DNA of 64,000 bases. Origin: Rubrivivax gelatinosus. GTDB taxonomy: Bacteria; Pseudomonadota; Gammaproteobacteria; Burkholderiales; Burkholderiaceae_C. The stretch covers positions 1-64,000 of the forward strand of contig NZ_NRRU01000004.1 in assembly GCF_016583785.1 (NCBI RefSeq), in the 5' to 3' direction. Position 1 is the first letter of the stretch; every line of letters begins with the position of its first letter. The notes under the pieces were generated by a model. The model searched no databases and had not been told where the DNA came from. It saw only the letters and a program-made list of their open reading frames with translations. The translations under genes and the position numbers were made by a program. Of the stretch, positions 52,458 to 62,016 are shown one piece after another.

Positions 52458-53809
52458 CGCGACACCGCCTTCAGCTCGTAGACCGATGAGAAGTCGAGGT
52501 CGCGGGCGACGACGACACCGACGATGCCGCCCTGGTTCTGGTAGATCAGCGGGGGGATGTTGATCGTGCTGTCCAGCACCTTCTCGGCGAGCTTGGACGT
52601 GTTGTCAGTCGTCGACGGCAGCACGATCGTGTCGCCGGAGCGTTCGGTCTGGTTCTGCACGACGAGGTTGACCGAGTCGTCGATGAGCGACAGCAGCATC
52701 GCCGCGCCGATGCGCTCGCCCCAGCGGTTGTCCACGTGGCCGGGAATGCCGGCTTCACCGAGCGGCCCAGTGCCGGGCGAGGCCAGGTCGACGGTGACGC
52801 CCTCCGGCGTGCGCACCCGGGTCCAGAGCACCGGGATGCGCACGGTGCCCGGACGCACCGACGCGATCCGGTACTCGCCGTCCAGATGCGAGCCACGCTC
52901 GATCAGCAGCACGCGGCCGTTGTCGCCATAGACGTTGCGCTGAACCATGCAGCCGACCAGGCCCGAAGCGGCACTCACGACGCGGGTCTTCAGCGCGCAG
53001 GTGAACGACGTGCCTTTGGGCAGCGTGAGGCTTCGGTCCGCGATGCGACCGGCGGCCACTGGTGGCGTCGCCGAGCCCTGCAACTGCCCGCCAAAGAGGC
53101 CGGCGGCCTGGGCGGGTGCGGTAAGCGAGGTCGCCGCATCGGTGGTCGGGGCAGGGATGCCTGCGGCTCCTGCGCTGCGCCCCAGCGCATCGACGACACC
53201 ACGCAGGTGCTGCTGGTAGCCCTCCAGGTTGCGGCGCAGGTTCGACCCGGAGTCTTGCGGCCCGGCGTCGGCAGGCGCGTCTGCAGTCGCCTGGCGACTG
53301 GATGGCCTGCTGGTGACGACCATGACCGGCGCGTCCTCGGGGGCGACAGCCTTCTCGCCCCGGCCGCGCGAGGCGCTACCGGTGCGGCGAACGCCGATCG
53401 GCTCTGCCACCTCCGCGGACGGGTCGATGGCGGGGATGCGTGGTGACGGCGCTGCCGCCGACGATGAGGCCGAAGGCGCAGCGGGCATTTCGAGCGGCTT
53501 GCGTGCGCTGCCGGCAGCGGCCGGTTTCTGCGCGAGCAGTTGATGCGCATCGTCGGCGTCGGTGCCATCGCCAAGCCAGTGCTGTACGGCCACGCCAGCG
53601 ATGGCGCTCAGCATCCCGATCGCCAGCAGGACGGCGACGATGCCCTTCTTCGGCAAGCGGCGGCGCGTGGCCGAAGCGACGTCCGGGATGCCGGGTTCGC
53701 CTGCCAGCGGCTCCAAGCGCTCTCCGGAAGGCGGTGCTGGAGCTTGCCCAGGCGCCGGGGCGTCCGGTTGCCCTGGTGGCGGGCCGTTGGGAGTCCGGTC
53801 GGTGCTCAT
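52454..53809 (-). CDS. virB10: VirB10 core-complex protein
   Basis: A 451-residue protein: cytoplasmic Pro-rich start, one membrane helix (GIVAVLLAIGMLSAIAGVAV, about 56-76), Pro/Ala/Ser-rich periplasmic linker, and the C-terminal TrbI/VirB10 barrel (PKGTSFTCALKTRVVSAASG, IPVLWTRVRTPEGV, RWGERIGAAMLLSL). It spans both membranes. Overlaps virB9 and virB11 by four bases each. Confidence 0.93.
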   Translation of the reverse strand: MSTDRTPNGPPPGQPDAPAPGQAPAPPSGERLEPLAGEPGIPDVASATRRRLPKKGIVAVLLAIGMLSAIAGVAVQHWLGDGTDADDAHQLLAQKPAAAGSARKPLEMPAAPSASSSAAAPSPRIPAIDPSAEVAEPIGVRRTGSASRGRGEKAVAPEDAPVMVVTSRPSSRQATADAPADAGPQDSGSNLRRNLEGYQQHLRGVVDALGRSAGAAGIPAPTTDAATSLTAPAQAAGLFGGQLQGSATPPVAAGRIADRSLTLPKGTSFTCALKTRVVSAASGLVGCMVQRNVYGDNGRVLLIERGSHLDGEYRIASVRPGTVRIPVLWTRVRTPEGVTVDLASPGTGPLGEAGIPGHVDNRWGERIGAAMLLSLIDDSVNLVVQNQTERSGDTIVLPSTTDNTSKLAEKVLDSTINIPPLIYQNQGGIVGVVVARDLDFSSVYELKAVSR

Positions 53810-54753
53810 CGCGAGGCTCCTGGCTCGGTGCTGCGATCGGCCCGCAACAGCGGCGCCGGCTGCGGTCGGTCTGGCCCGGCCGGCGGCTCGACCGCTGCCG
53901 TCTGCGGAGCCGGGTGCTCCCGCATGACGCGCGCGACCCCGAGCACCGTCGTCGCGTTCTCGGGCGGCACGCCATCCAGGTCGAAGCCGTCGTTCCAGAC
54001 CGCGACGACGGCGCTGCCGGCGCGCAGCTTCAGGCGCCGGCTGACACGGTCGACGACGAGCAGGTCGCCTTCCATGCGCGCATTGACCAGCGTCTCGCTG
54101 CCGTCGCCGAGCACGTGGAACACAGCCGGCACCTCGCGGTTGTTCGGGAATCGCAGGTAGGTGAAGCGGCCGTCGTCGAACATCAGCGTCGGCACGATGT
54201 GCTCGGAGCCCGCGCCTTCGGCGATCGAGTAGCTGGCGTTGACCACGGCCGGGGCGGTGCCGAGCCGTTCCGCGACGATGTCGGCCTCGCGTACCTGGGG
54301 CAATGAGGGCAGCGTGGCTGCAGCGACCTCGGAGCGCTTCGGCGGCGCCGGTGACTTCAGCGCCAGCCGATAGACGGGTTGGCGCGCATCGCGGTCGGCG
54401 AGCACCTGGAAGCGCAGCATGTAGCTGCGGCGATCGGTGACGACGGCCAGGTTGTTCGGCTCGTGTGCCGCGCTGCGCGCCTTGACGAAGAGGTTGCGGC
54501 CGCCTGCCTGGGCGGAGACGCACCAGCTCGCGTCGGGCTTGGCACAGTCGGCGCCGAGGCCGCTCGCCACCTCGACAATCGATTCGTCGGCAGCCAGCTC
54601 GACGTGTGTGACAGTGCCCTTGCGCACCGGCACGGTGACGACGGCGCCGGAGTCGTAGACGACTTCCTTCAGCCGCGGATCAGCGGCCAGTGCCGGTGTG
54701 ATGCCGAGCGCCAGCAGCGCAGCGGCGGCGATTGAGGTGGCGGCGCTTCGCAT
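53806..54753 (-). CDS. virB9: VirB9 core-complex protein
   Basis: A 315-residue periplasmic protein with signal peptide (AAALLALGITPALA). VirB9 signatures: DPRLKEVVYDSGAVVTVPVR, NLFVKARSAAHEPNNLAVVT and the C-terminal VPTLMFDDGRFTYLRFP and RLKLRAGSAVVAVWND. The C-terminus is extended and Pro-rich. Confidence 0.92.
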   Translation of the reverse strand: MRSAATSIAAAALLALGITPALAADPRLKEVVYDSGAVVTVPVRKGTVTHVELAADESIVEVASGLGADCAKPDASWCVSAQAGGRNLFVKARSAAHEPNNLAVVTDRRSYMLRFQVLADRDARQPVYRLALKSPAPPKRSEVAAATLPSLPQVREADIVAERLGTAPAVVNASYSIAEGAGSEHIVPTLMFDDGRFTYLRFPNNREVPAVFHVLGDGSETLVNARMEGDLLVVDRVSRRLKLRAGSAVVAVWNDGFDLDGVPPENATTVLGVARVMREHPAPQTAAVEPPAGPDRPQPAPLLRADRSTEPGASR

Positions 54754-54760
54754 CGCATCC

Positions 54761-55495
54761 TCACGGCTGAGCCCGCGCCAGTGTCGCGAGCGGCACGGTG
54801 CCGATCTCGGGATCGGAGCGGTAGGCCAGGACGACGAAGCCGAGCGGGTTCTCGAGCCGGTCGGCCTCGTTGGACAGCACCTTGGGCTGGTACTCGTAGA
54901 CGATGCTGGCCACGTGGCGCGTCGTCACATCGGGCGCACCGCGGACGGGCTGGCGCACGGTCTTCTCATACGTCACGGTGGCCTCGCCGCGCGTGCCCTT
55001 GCGGCCGGTGGCGGCAAGCCGAACGCCGACAACGTCGATGCGCCACTCCTCGTTGCCGGCCAGGCGCTTCTGCAAAGAGGCCTCGCCCTCGAACTGGCGC
55101 CTGTAGTCGGCGAAGACCGCCGGCACCGCCATGCGCGCGACCTGGTCGTAGTCACGCTGCAGCCACCACCAGTTGTAGCCCTCGCGGTTGCGCACGAAGA
55201 CGGCGGCGTTGTGTTTGTCCAGCGACTCCTGAACCGGGATCGTCTCCTCGGTGAGCCGCTGCTGCACCGTCGTCTCGCCGGTGCGCTTGTCGACGACGAT
55301 GGGCAGCGGCACGACCTGCTGCAGCGGGCCGTGCGCGAGCACGGCGCCGACCGCCAGCACGGCGACGAAGCCGGAGGCCATCGCAACGCGCCAGGCGCGG
55401 CGCTCGGAGCGCTCCAGCATCTCGGCGCGGTCGACTTCCCAGGCCGCATTGGCACGGCCGAACACGTTGTCGGCCATTGAACGAAGGTCCATCAC
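54761..55495 (-). CDS. virB8: VirB8 inner-membrane assembly protein
   Basis: A 244-residue protein with an N-terminal membrane helix (about 37-56) and a periplasmic NTF2-like VirB8 domain (IPVQESLDKHNAAVFVRNRE, YNWWWLQRDYDQVA, EWRIDVVGVRLAATG). ATG 55492 is an equally good start. It lies nine bases after virB5. Confidence 0.92.
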   Translation of the reverse strand: MMDLRSMADNVFGRANAAWEVDRAEMLERSERRAWRVAMASGFVAVLAVGAVLAHGPLQQVVPLPIVVDKRTGETTVQQRLTEETIPVQESLDKHNAAVFVRNREGYNWWWLQRDYDQVARMAVPAVFADYRRQFEGEASLQKRLAGNEEWRIDVVGVRLAATGRKGTRGEATVTYEKTVRQPVRGAPDVTTRHVASIVYEYQPKVLSNEADRLENPLGFVVLAYRSDPEIGTVPLATLARAQP

Positions 55496-55504
55496 GTGCT
55501 CCCT

Positions 55505-56203
55505 TCAGTCGAGGTAGGAGCCGAGGCTCGACGTGCGGGTAAGGTTCTGCTGCTGGCGCTCGCGCTCCCGGGAGCGCTCGATGCGCTCTTCGCTGTCGGC
55601 CATGCCCTGCAGCATCTGGATCTGCGAGGCCTCGTGCGCGAGCTGCGCGTTCTCCAGTTCGACCCGGGCCTGAATCTCCTGGATGGCCTTCGGATCGGAT
55701 GTCGCGTCGATCTCGTCCATCAGCGCGTCGATCTGCGCGAGGCGGCCGGCGGCGGCCTGCATCGCGTCCTGCAGCAGGCCCTTGTGCTGGTACGGCCTGG
55801 CCAGAGCCGCCTGGCAGGCGGTGCGTGCATCGCCGCCGCGGTCCTCGCAGTTGTAGATGCGGGCAGCGTCGCGCAACGCCTTGGCCGTCGAGGTGAGCCC
55901 CGAGTAGCCCGAGCCGTCCACGGCGTTGAGTGCTGTGAAGACCTCTGCCGGGACGTAGTTGCGAAGCCCCGGATCGTTGGCGACCGCCCCCAGCAGCCGC
56001 CGACCGTTGCTGCTCTCGATCTGAGCCTGCAGGCGCTGGATCTGCTCGACCTGGTTGGCGATCTGGGTGACATCGTTCATCACCTGCTCGACGGCGCGGA
56101 GCAGGTTGGCGTTGTCGATGACTGGGATGCCTTGGGCGCCGGCGTGGCCGGTGATGAGCCCGGCGACGACCGAAACGGCAAAGGCGCGGCCTGGGAGTGC
56201 CAT
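55505..56203 (-). CDS. virB5: VirB5-like pilus-tip protein
   Basis: A 232-residue secreted protein with a signal peptide (RAFAVSVVAGLITGHAGA) and a long helical body rich in Gln (VEQVMNDVTQIANQVEQIQR). The C-terminal half is also helical (ARVELENAQLAHEASQIQML). The start at 56203 has an AAGGAGG Shine-Dalgarno. It lies after virB6, opposite to the usual order B5-B6. Confidence 0.85.
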   Translation of the reverse strand: MALPGRAFAVSVVAGLITGHAGAQGIPVIDNANLLRAVEQVMNDVTQIANQVEQIQRLQAQIESSNGRRLLGAVANDPGLRNYVPAEVFTALNAVDGSGYSGLTSTAKALRDAARIYNCEDRGGDARTACQAALARPYQHKGLLQDAMQAAAGRLAQIDALMDEIDATSDPKAIQEIQARVELENAQLAHEASQIQMLQGMADSEERIERSRERERQQQNLTRTSSLGSYLD

Positions 56204-56249
56204 GGCAAGCCTCCTTGGAGCAGGGGTGTGGAAGGAACTCTGTGTGACT

Positions 56250-57293
56250 TCAGCGCGGCCGATTCGGCTGATGGCTGCCGGAGGCCGCGTCGCGGGCCGC
56301 ACGCGCCGCTCTCGCCGCAGCACCGACGCCGCGACCGACCAGATTTCCGGCGGTGTAGGGGACGCCGCCGCCGCCCCGAATCGAGCCGCCGGTGAGGCTG
56401 CTCACCGTCTTGTTGCCCTTGCGAAGGCCCGAGACGATGAGCGCGTTCTGCAGCATCTGGATGCCCTGCTGGACGACCGGGCCGCCAGTGAGGGCAGCGG
56501 CAAGGGCCGGTGCCTGGAAGCAGAGGATCGCCATCACGAGCATCAACACGCAGTAACGCAACGACTCGCCGAGCACGTTGAGGTTGGGCCCGAGGAATCC
56601 TCCGCCCTCTTCGATGGCGAGAAAAACCTCCCGGCCCAGGTACGTGCTCAGGCCCAGAGCAAAGAACGAGAACCAGGTCAGGACGACTGCGTTCAGAAGC
56701 ATCGAGACCCAACTATCGAAAAAACGCTGTGTCGGCTTCCACGCGAGTGCGAACACGAAGACAGGTCCTATGCCGAGCACAAACGTGAGCAGTGCGGTCG
56801 AGAGCGTCACGACGAACACGGCAATGCACAGGAACGCAACCGAGCCGAATGCGAAGGCAATGGTCGCGAAGACGAGGTCCAGGCGAAGCAGGCTGGCCTC
56901 TTTCAAAATGTCGAAGGTCTGCTTGCTGGCGCTGGTGTTGAATTCGTCGAGTAGTTCGTATGGCGAGGTGACCAGTTCCGCGGGAGAGCCAGCCGGCACA
57001 AATGCGGTCGCAACACTCAGCGCGAGATCCTTGGCTGATTCGGCGATTGTCGATATGTACAAACCGCTCTGCAGGGCAACAGCGAATATCATCGACAGCT
57101 TCACGAGCTTCCAGACGAACTGCGGTACGGTTTCGTTGACCTCGCCTCGCAATACGGAATATCCGAACAAGAGGATCCATACCGTCATTGAAATGAGCAC
57201 CATCGGAGCCAACATTGTGCAAAGTTTGCTCACGACCTCAAGAACGTAAGTGCTCAATATTGTCGACACCTTCTCGCCGAGCCAGGTAAACAT
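56250..57293 (-). CDS. virB6: VirB6 polytopic inner-membrane protein
   Basis: A 347-residue membrane protein with about six helices (LVLISMTVWILLFGYSVL, LMIF-type stretch, FVVTLSTALLTFVLGIGPVF, CVLMLVMAILCFQAPALAAAL). It forms part of the DNA channel. The C-terminal tail is Gly/Ala/Arg-rich. Confidence 0.88.
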   Translation of the reverse strand: MFTWLGEKVSTILSTYVLEVVSKLCTMLAPMVLISMTVWILLFGYSVLRGEVNETVPQFVWKLVKLSMIFAVALQSGLYISTIAESAKDLALSVATAFVPAGSPAELVTSPYELLDEFNTSASKQTFDILKEASLLRLDLVFATIAFAFGSVAFLCIAVFVVTLSTALLTFVLGIGPVFVFALAWKPTQRFFDSWVSMLLNAVVLTWFSFFALGLSTYLGREVFLAIEEGGGFLGPNLNVLGESLRYCVLMLVMAILCFQAPALAAALTGGPVVQQGIQMLQNALIVSGLRKGNKTVSSLTGGSIRGGGGVPYTAGNLVGRGVGAAARAARAARDAASGSHQPNRPR

Positions 57294-57304
57294 CTGAGTC
57301 TCCT

Positions 57305-57721
57305 CTACTGGATGGCGTCAGGCGCCATGTTTGCGGGCGGTCGGGCGAACAGTGGCTTGCACTTGCTCCCGAGTTCGGGGTATTGGCACTGGACCCATTC
57401 GTCTTTGCGAAGAACGACCCAAACGCGCCGAAGCTTTTGACTGCCGTATGTCGATGTGCGGCATGCGCCTGGTCGTGCGAACGGATCCGTGCACTCCATG
57501 AGTCCGTCCTTCGTCTCCACCATGCGCCAGGCGCCCGCATGGCAGCTGGCGTCGGCGCGGCAGACTTGTCCCATCGATGCCGGCACCGGTGGCGTCGTCA
57601 CAACCTTCCCGGTCGCGGTCATCCGCACGGCCTCGTTGCCCTTCACGAACTGCGCATGCGCGGGGCAGAGGGCGAGGGCGGTCACGGCCGTGGCAAGGCC
57701 GAGCAGGGTGACGGTGTTCAT
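57305..57721 (-). CDS. Small secreted Cys-containing transfer protein
   Basis: A 138-residue protein with signal peptide (LLGLATAVTALALCPAHA) and a mature part with six Cys in pairs (VCRADASCHAG, ECTDPFARPGACR, QCQYPELGSKC), suggesting disulphides. I do not recognise the family. It lies between virB4 (ATGA overlap) and virB6, a slot often used by extra periplasmic T4SS proteins. Confidence 0.7.
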   Translation of the reverse strand: MNTVTLLGLATAVTALALCPAHAQFVKGNEAVRMTATGKVVTTPPVPASMGQVCRADASCHAGAWRMVETKDGLMECTDPFARPGACRTSTYGSQKLRRVWVVLRKDEWVQCQYPELGSKCKPLFARPPANMAPDAIQ

Positions 57722-60186
57722 CGGGCGCTCCTGGACGAGTTGGCGGTGCGCTCGCGCACCGCGCCCAGGAAGGGCGCCATCCAGTCCCGAGGGTCGTCAC
57801 CCACCGTTGCGCGGATGCTGTCGAGCAGCGCCACGTTATCCGTCGTGCCCGACAGCACCGTAACGAAGTCCTGCATGCCGGCGAGGTCCAGCTCGCACAG
57901 CGCGCTCTCGTGGCCTTGCTTGACCAGGAAGCGGCGTCCGCCGGTCGAGGACAGGCTGCGCACGATGCCGAACTCGGCCTCGGTGAGCCCGAAGCCTTCG
58001 ACGTACTCGTCGCGCTGCGCCTCGGGGTTGGCCAGGAAGATCTTGGTCACGCTCTGCTCAACCATCGTGCGGCCGATCGCGTGCTGCAGCACGTCCGACG
58101 GGCTCTGGGTGTCGAAGATCCCCAGGCCGTTCTGCTTGCGGATCGTCTTCTGTTTCTGCTTGGCGAAGTCGCTGAAGACCCGGTTGTCGAGCGCCTTCCA
58201 GAACTCCGAGATCACGTAGATCAGCCGGCTGCCGTCGACCAGTTCGCCCATCACGTCGAGCAGGTAGAGCATCACCGGTGTGCGCACCTCGGGCAGGTCC
58301 AGGAACTCGGTCGTGTCGAAGCCGATGGCCGAGGCCTGGTGCAAGTCGACCAGCCGGTCGTCTGCCTCGTCGAACACCCAGCCGAGCGCGCCACCGGCGC
58401 ACCAGCGGGCCATGCGGTCGTGCAGGCTGTTGCCGCCGCCCTTGGGGAGGTTCTGGCGCACGGTGGAGAAGCGGCGCAGCGGCCGCGGCATCAGCGCCAC
58501 AGCCCGTACGGCACGTGCGATGGCCTGCTCGTCGGCCGGCAGCAGCGGCAGTGCCGGCGTCTCCAAGCAGGTCCGCACGAGCTGTTCCCAGAACTGGATC
58601 CGTGCCGGCGTGGGATCGCGCTGCAGCGGGTTGCAGCCGGTCGGCTTGCCGGCCTCGAGCGTGAAGTAGCGCCCGCCGATGGCGCGCAGCGCGATCTCGC
58701 TGCCGCGGTCCAGGTCGAACAGCACCAGGCGCGGCGCCGGTTGCCACTTGCGCGTCATCGCCAGCAGGAACATCACGAGCGTCGTCTTGCCGACGCCGGT
58801 CGAGCCGATGACGAGCGTGTTGCCGGGGAGCTTCTTGTCCTCGGAGTCCTCGTCGTCGGGGCTCTTGTGGAGGTTCAAGTAGAAGGGCTGGCCACTGGGC
58901 GTGCGCAGCAGCGCCAGCGCTTCGCCCCAGGGGTTGCCGTCACGCTTGCCGCCGGCGAAGGCGTGCTGGCTGGCCAGCGCCGCGAAGGCCCGCGACGATA
59001 GCTGGGCCGCGCGCGGGCGCCAGCGCCAGTTGCCGGGCCACTGCGAGAACCACGCCGCGTCGGCCACCAGGTCGACCGGCCTCAGCTGCAGGCTGCACGA
59101 CTCGCCGACCGCGCCGACCGCCTGCGCCGAGCGGCGCGAGGCATCCGCCGCATCGGCGCCGAAGACGAGCAGGCTGTAGTGGTACTCGCCCATGCAGAAT
59201 TGGCCGTCGCCGAGTTCGTTGAGTGCGACATCCATGTCTTCGATCTGGGTCGCGACGACGTCCTCGCTGGCCATCAGCTGGTTGCGCTGCAGCGTCAGTG
59301 CCCGCATCGCCTCGCGCCGCGGCAGGATCGAGAAGCTCTGCGTCTCGACGAACTCGCTTTGCTCGTAGAGCAGCGCGTTCAGCACACCCGGGGCGACGGT
59401 GTCGGCGTACTCGTGAATGTCGGCGAAGGCCGCGTGGCGGCGCAGATCGCCGAAGCGGATCTCGACGGTGGCGCCCCCGAAAGACAGGCGCGAGGCGGGC
59501 AGCGTCCGGTACAGCGGCCCGGCCTGCAACGGGACCGGCCGGCGGACCCCGTTGACCAGGAAGCCCAGGAACTCGGCGACCTCGGAGAAGCGCATGCCGT
59601 GGCGCTCGGCGCTGCCGAGCAGCTCCGGCCCGAAGCCGCGCAGCACGCGGTGCACGAGCGCGGTCCTCTCCTGCATCACGCGCAGCGCCTCGGCCTGGTC
59701 GCGCGCGATCTCGTCGCGGCTGCGCCGGGTGTTGCGGACCGCGCGGGCGGCCGCGTCGCGCTGCGGGCGGTAGACGAGCGTGAGGTACAGCTCGTTGCCC
59801 AGCATCCGGGTGCCCTGCAGCGAAGTCGCATAGGCACGCGCCAGGTCCTGTGCGAAGCCTGGCTCGGACGGCTCGATCAGAGCATCGTCCAGGCGCCGGT
59901 GCACGCGGTGGGTCCAGAGCGCGAACTGGCCGCCAGCGAGGTTGCGCAGCAGGCTGCACAGCGCCTCGTGGCGGTCGGCGATGCGGTGCGGATCGGCGCA
60001 CTCGAACGCGACGCCGTCCAGACGCCACACGCGCAGCCAGTCGCCGCCGCGGGTGATGACGTCGTGCTCGGTGACCAGCGACGAGAACGGCACAAAGCGC
60101 GACAGCGCGTTCTCCTGGGCAGCCCGGTCCCAGTAGCGGGGCTTGGCCGTCGCCGTGGGGCGCAGCAGATCAGCGAACGCGGGCAT
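57718..60186 (-). CDS. virB4: VirB4/TrbE secretion ATPase
   Basis: An 822-residue ATPase. The N-terminal domain begins PAFADLLRPTATAKPRYWDR; Walker A is IGSTGVGKTTLVMFLLAMTR and Walker B is LIYVISEFWKAL. It energises pilus assembly. It overlaps virB3 by 17 bases and the next gene by four. Confidence 0.95.
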   Translation of the reverse strand: MPAFADLLRPTATAKPRYWDRAAQENALSRFVPFSSLVTEHDVITRGGDWLRVWRLDGVAFECADPHRIADRHEALCSLLRNLAGGQFALWTHRVHRRLDDALIEPSEPGFAQDLARAYATSLQGTRMLGNELYLTLVYRPQRDAAARAVRNTRRSRDEIARDQAEALRVMQERTALVHRVLRGFGPELLGSAERHGMRFSEVAEFLGFLVNGVRRPVPLQAGPLYRTLPASRLSFGGATVEIRFGDLRRHAAFADIHEYADTVAPGVLNALLYEQSEFVETQSFSILPRREAMRALTLQRNQLMASEDVVATQIEDMDVALNELGDGQFCMGEYHYSLLVFGADAADASRRSAQAVGAVGESCSLQLRPVDLVADAAWFSQWPGNWRWRPRAAQLSSRAFAALASQHAFAGGKRDGNPWGEALALLRTPSGQPFYLNLHKSPDDEDSEDKKLPGNTLVIGSTGVGKTTLVMFLLAMTRKWQPAPRLVLFDLDRGSEIALRAIGGRYFTLEAGKPTGCNPLQRDPTPARIQFWEQLVRTCLETPALPLLPADEQAIARAVRAVALMPRPLRRFSTVRQNLPKGGGNSLHDRMARWCAGGALGWVFDEADDRLVDLHQASAIGFDTTEFLDLPEVRTPVMLYLLDVMGELVDGSRLIYVISEFWKALDNRVFSDFAKQKQKTIRKQNGLGIFDTQSPSDVLQHAIGRTMVEQSVTKIFLANPEAQRDEYVEGFGLTEAEFGIVRSLSSTGGRRFLVKQGHESALCELDLAGMQDFVTVLSGTTDNVALLDSIRATVGDDPRDWMAPFLGAVRERTANSSRSAR

Positions 60187-60499
60187 CGCGGCCTCCGCGG
60201 TAGGGATACGGGGCGTAGCTGCGCGCGCCCCAGAAGTGGCGATTGCGGTCCAGCAGCCGCAGGCGCATCGCGAGGAAGGCCTGGCGAAAACGCTGGTCGT
60301 CCTTGCGCGTGAGGTACCGCATCCAGACGAGCGCCGGCACCAGGCCGAGACCCGCCACCGGCACGATCCACCAGGTCAGGATCGGGCCGATCCACAGGAC
60401 CAAGAGCGCGCTGCCGCCCACGAGCACGACGAACGGCACCAGGGGCACGCCGAAGAGCATCGGCGGCCGCGTCGCGCCCTTGTAGATGGCCTCGGCCAC
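60170..60499 (-). CDS. virB3: VirB3-like protein
   Basis: A 109-residue protein with two N-terminal membrane helices (LFGVPLVPFVVLVGGSALLV and IGPILTWWIVPVAGLGLVPA) preceded by the VirB3 leader MAEAIYKGATRPPM, then a basic tail. Partner of VirB4. Confidence 0.9.
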   Translation of the reverse strand: MAEAIYKGATRPPMLFGVPLVPFVVLVGGSALLVLWIGPILTWWIVPVAGLGLVPALVWMRYLTRKDDQRFRQAFLAMRLRLLDRNRHFWGARSYAPYPYRGGRDARVR

Positions 60500-60509
60500 G
60501 ACGTGCCCC

Positions 60510-60857
60510 TCAGGCGACGATGAAGCTGGAGAAGGCCGCCGCGCCGCCGATCAGCGTGCCGCCGATCAGGACGTTGGCGACGTCGGACAGGCGGGCGCCC
60601 TGGAAGATCATCTTGAAGCCCGCCCAGATGATCGCGATCGTCACGACCGCGATCGAGATCACGATGAGGATGTCCTCGATCTTGATGACGGTCTCGTTGA
60701 TCTTCTCGAAGCCCTGGGCGAAGACCGGCGGCGGCAGCAGCGCCGAGGCGATGCACAGCCACAGGACGATGACGGCCAGCAGGCCGCGGCGATTGAAGGG
60801 ACGCGGTTCGGAGGGACGCGACGGCTCGATGCGTCGCAGGAACAGGTTCCAGCGCAT
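60510..60857 (-). CDS. virB2: VirB2 major pilin
   Basis: A 115-residue pilin precursor: long signal (LLAVIVLWLCIASALLPPPVFA, cleavage near AQ), then two hydrophobic helices (ILIVISIAVVTIAIIWAGFKM and VLIGGTLIGGAAAFSSFIV). The start at 60857 has a GGAG site; an upstream ATG at 60890 is less likely. Confidence 0.88.
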   Translation of the reverse strand: MRWNLFLRRIEPSRPSEPRPFNRRGLLAVIVLWLCIASALLPPPVFAQGFEKINETVIKIEDILIVISIAVVTIAIIWAGFKMIFQGARLSDVANVLIGGTLIGGAAAFSSFIVA

Positions 60858-60912
60858 GGTGCTCTCCAGTGAACTGACGGCGGGGGACACAAGCTCAGGC
60901 TCTGCGCCGTCG

Positions 60913-61389
60913 TCACGGGGGCTTCATCAGGCGCATCGTTCGTGCCGCGTCGACGACGCGGGCGACGTAGCCGTGGGAGATGCCGGTGCTGAAGTCGCCG
61001 GCGTAGTAGCAGGACAGGGCCCGCTGGAGCGAACGCTGGCCGGGCAGGCCGGCGCGGTCGAAGCACTCGCCGAGCACCTGCTGCATCGCCTGCAGGTTGC
61101 GGCAGGCATCGAAGGCAGCTGCCGGGTCCAGGTTCAGACGCGCGAAGTTGGCGCGGTTGATCTGCGCCAGGCCCAGGCTGTAGTTCCAGCCGTCGCGCTC
61201 CAGCATCGCCACGGTCGCCAGCGCCTCGGTGCGGTGGCGCGGCTGGCGCTCCAGGCGGCCGCCGACGACGCCGATGGCGTACGGGTTGGCGCCGCTCTCG
61301 GTGTCGATGAGCAAGAGCGCGGTGCTGGGGTGCACCTGCGGCGCACAGGCGACGACCAGCGAGGTGAGGGCGGCGGGGTCCAGCGGCAT
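60913..61389 (-). CDS. virB1: VirB1-like lytic transglycosylase
   Basis: A 158-residue SLT-domain enzyme that opens peptidoglycan for the channel. Catalytic Glu in LLLIDTESGANPYAIGVVGG, then YSLGLAQINRANF and SCYYAGDFSTG. No signal peptide is apparent from this start, so export is unclear. Confidence 0.85.
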   Translation of the reverse strand: MPLDPAALTSLVVACAPQVHPSTALLLIDTESGANPYAIGVVGGRLERQPRHRTEALATVAMLERDGWNYSLGLAQINRANFARLNLDPAAAFDACRNLQAMQQVLGECFDRAGLPGQRSLQRALSCYYAGDFSTGISHGYVARVVDAARTMRLMKPP

Positions 61390-61396
61390 GGCGGCC

Positions 61397-61924
61397 TCAG
61401 CAGTCGGAGCAGCCCGAGCCTTCGGGCGGCTGGCTGGCCTGCCAGCGCGCGAAGTCTTCGTCGAAGCGCGTGTCCCAGCCCGGCAGCTGCGCCTTGGCGA
61501 CGTCGCTGAACTCGGTGACGCTGTCGCCGCTGTTCCACCAGGTGCGGCTCCAGAGCTGGTTGTCGATCTGGACCGAGATCGCGCCGCGCCAGTCGCAGAC
61601 GTACTCCGGCCCGTTGGGCGCATCGACCTGTCGCGTGTACTGGGGCGGGCAGAAGGCGGGAGCTGCCGCCCATTGGTGGCCGGACCGGTTTCCCGGCCCG
61701 GCCATGTCGCAAGTCGGGAACGGCCGGCCGTGCCGAAGGTCGCGAAAGAGCTGGTGGATCGGCGGCACGCACTGCGGGATGGACCTCCAGCTCGGAGCGG
61801 CCAGGCACAGCAGCACCAGGCAGCCATCGAGCGCCTGGACATGAGCGCATGCAAGCATCAGGGCCAGGGGGGCGGCCAGCTTGGCAGCCCTGGCCTTGCG
61901 CTCTACAGTGGGTTGGCGGTTCAT
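61397..61924 (-). CDS. Secreted Cys-rich protein, first gene of transfer operon
   Basis: A 175-residue protein with signal peptide (AKLAAPLALMLACAHVQA). The mature part has eight Cys (for example CLVLLCLAAPSW, CDMAGPG, CPPQYTR, CDWRGA and the final CSDC). It lies seven bases before virB1 and reads as the first gene of the minus-strand transfer operon. Function unknown; similar proteins occur in T4SS regions of this type. Confidence 0.68.
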   Translation of the reverse strand: MNRQPTVERKARAAKLAAPLALMLACAHVQALDGCLVLLCLAAPSWRSIPQCVPPIHQLFRDLRHGRPFPTCDMAGPGNRSGHQWAAAPAFCPPQYTRQVDAPNGPEYVCDWRGAISVQIDNQLWSRTWWNSGDSVTEFSDVAKAQLPGWDTRFDEDFARWQASQPPEGSGCSDC

Positions 61925-62016
61925 GTCGCACTCGGGATGGATTGAGGGGCCGGGAAGCGATTGGATCGGCTGCATCGGTGCCTTCAATCTAAACCCAATA
62001 CGGGTCAATAAATGCG

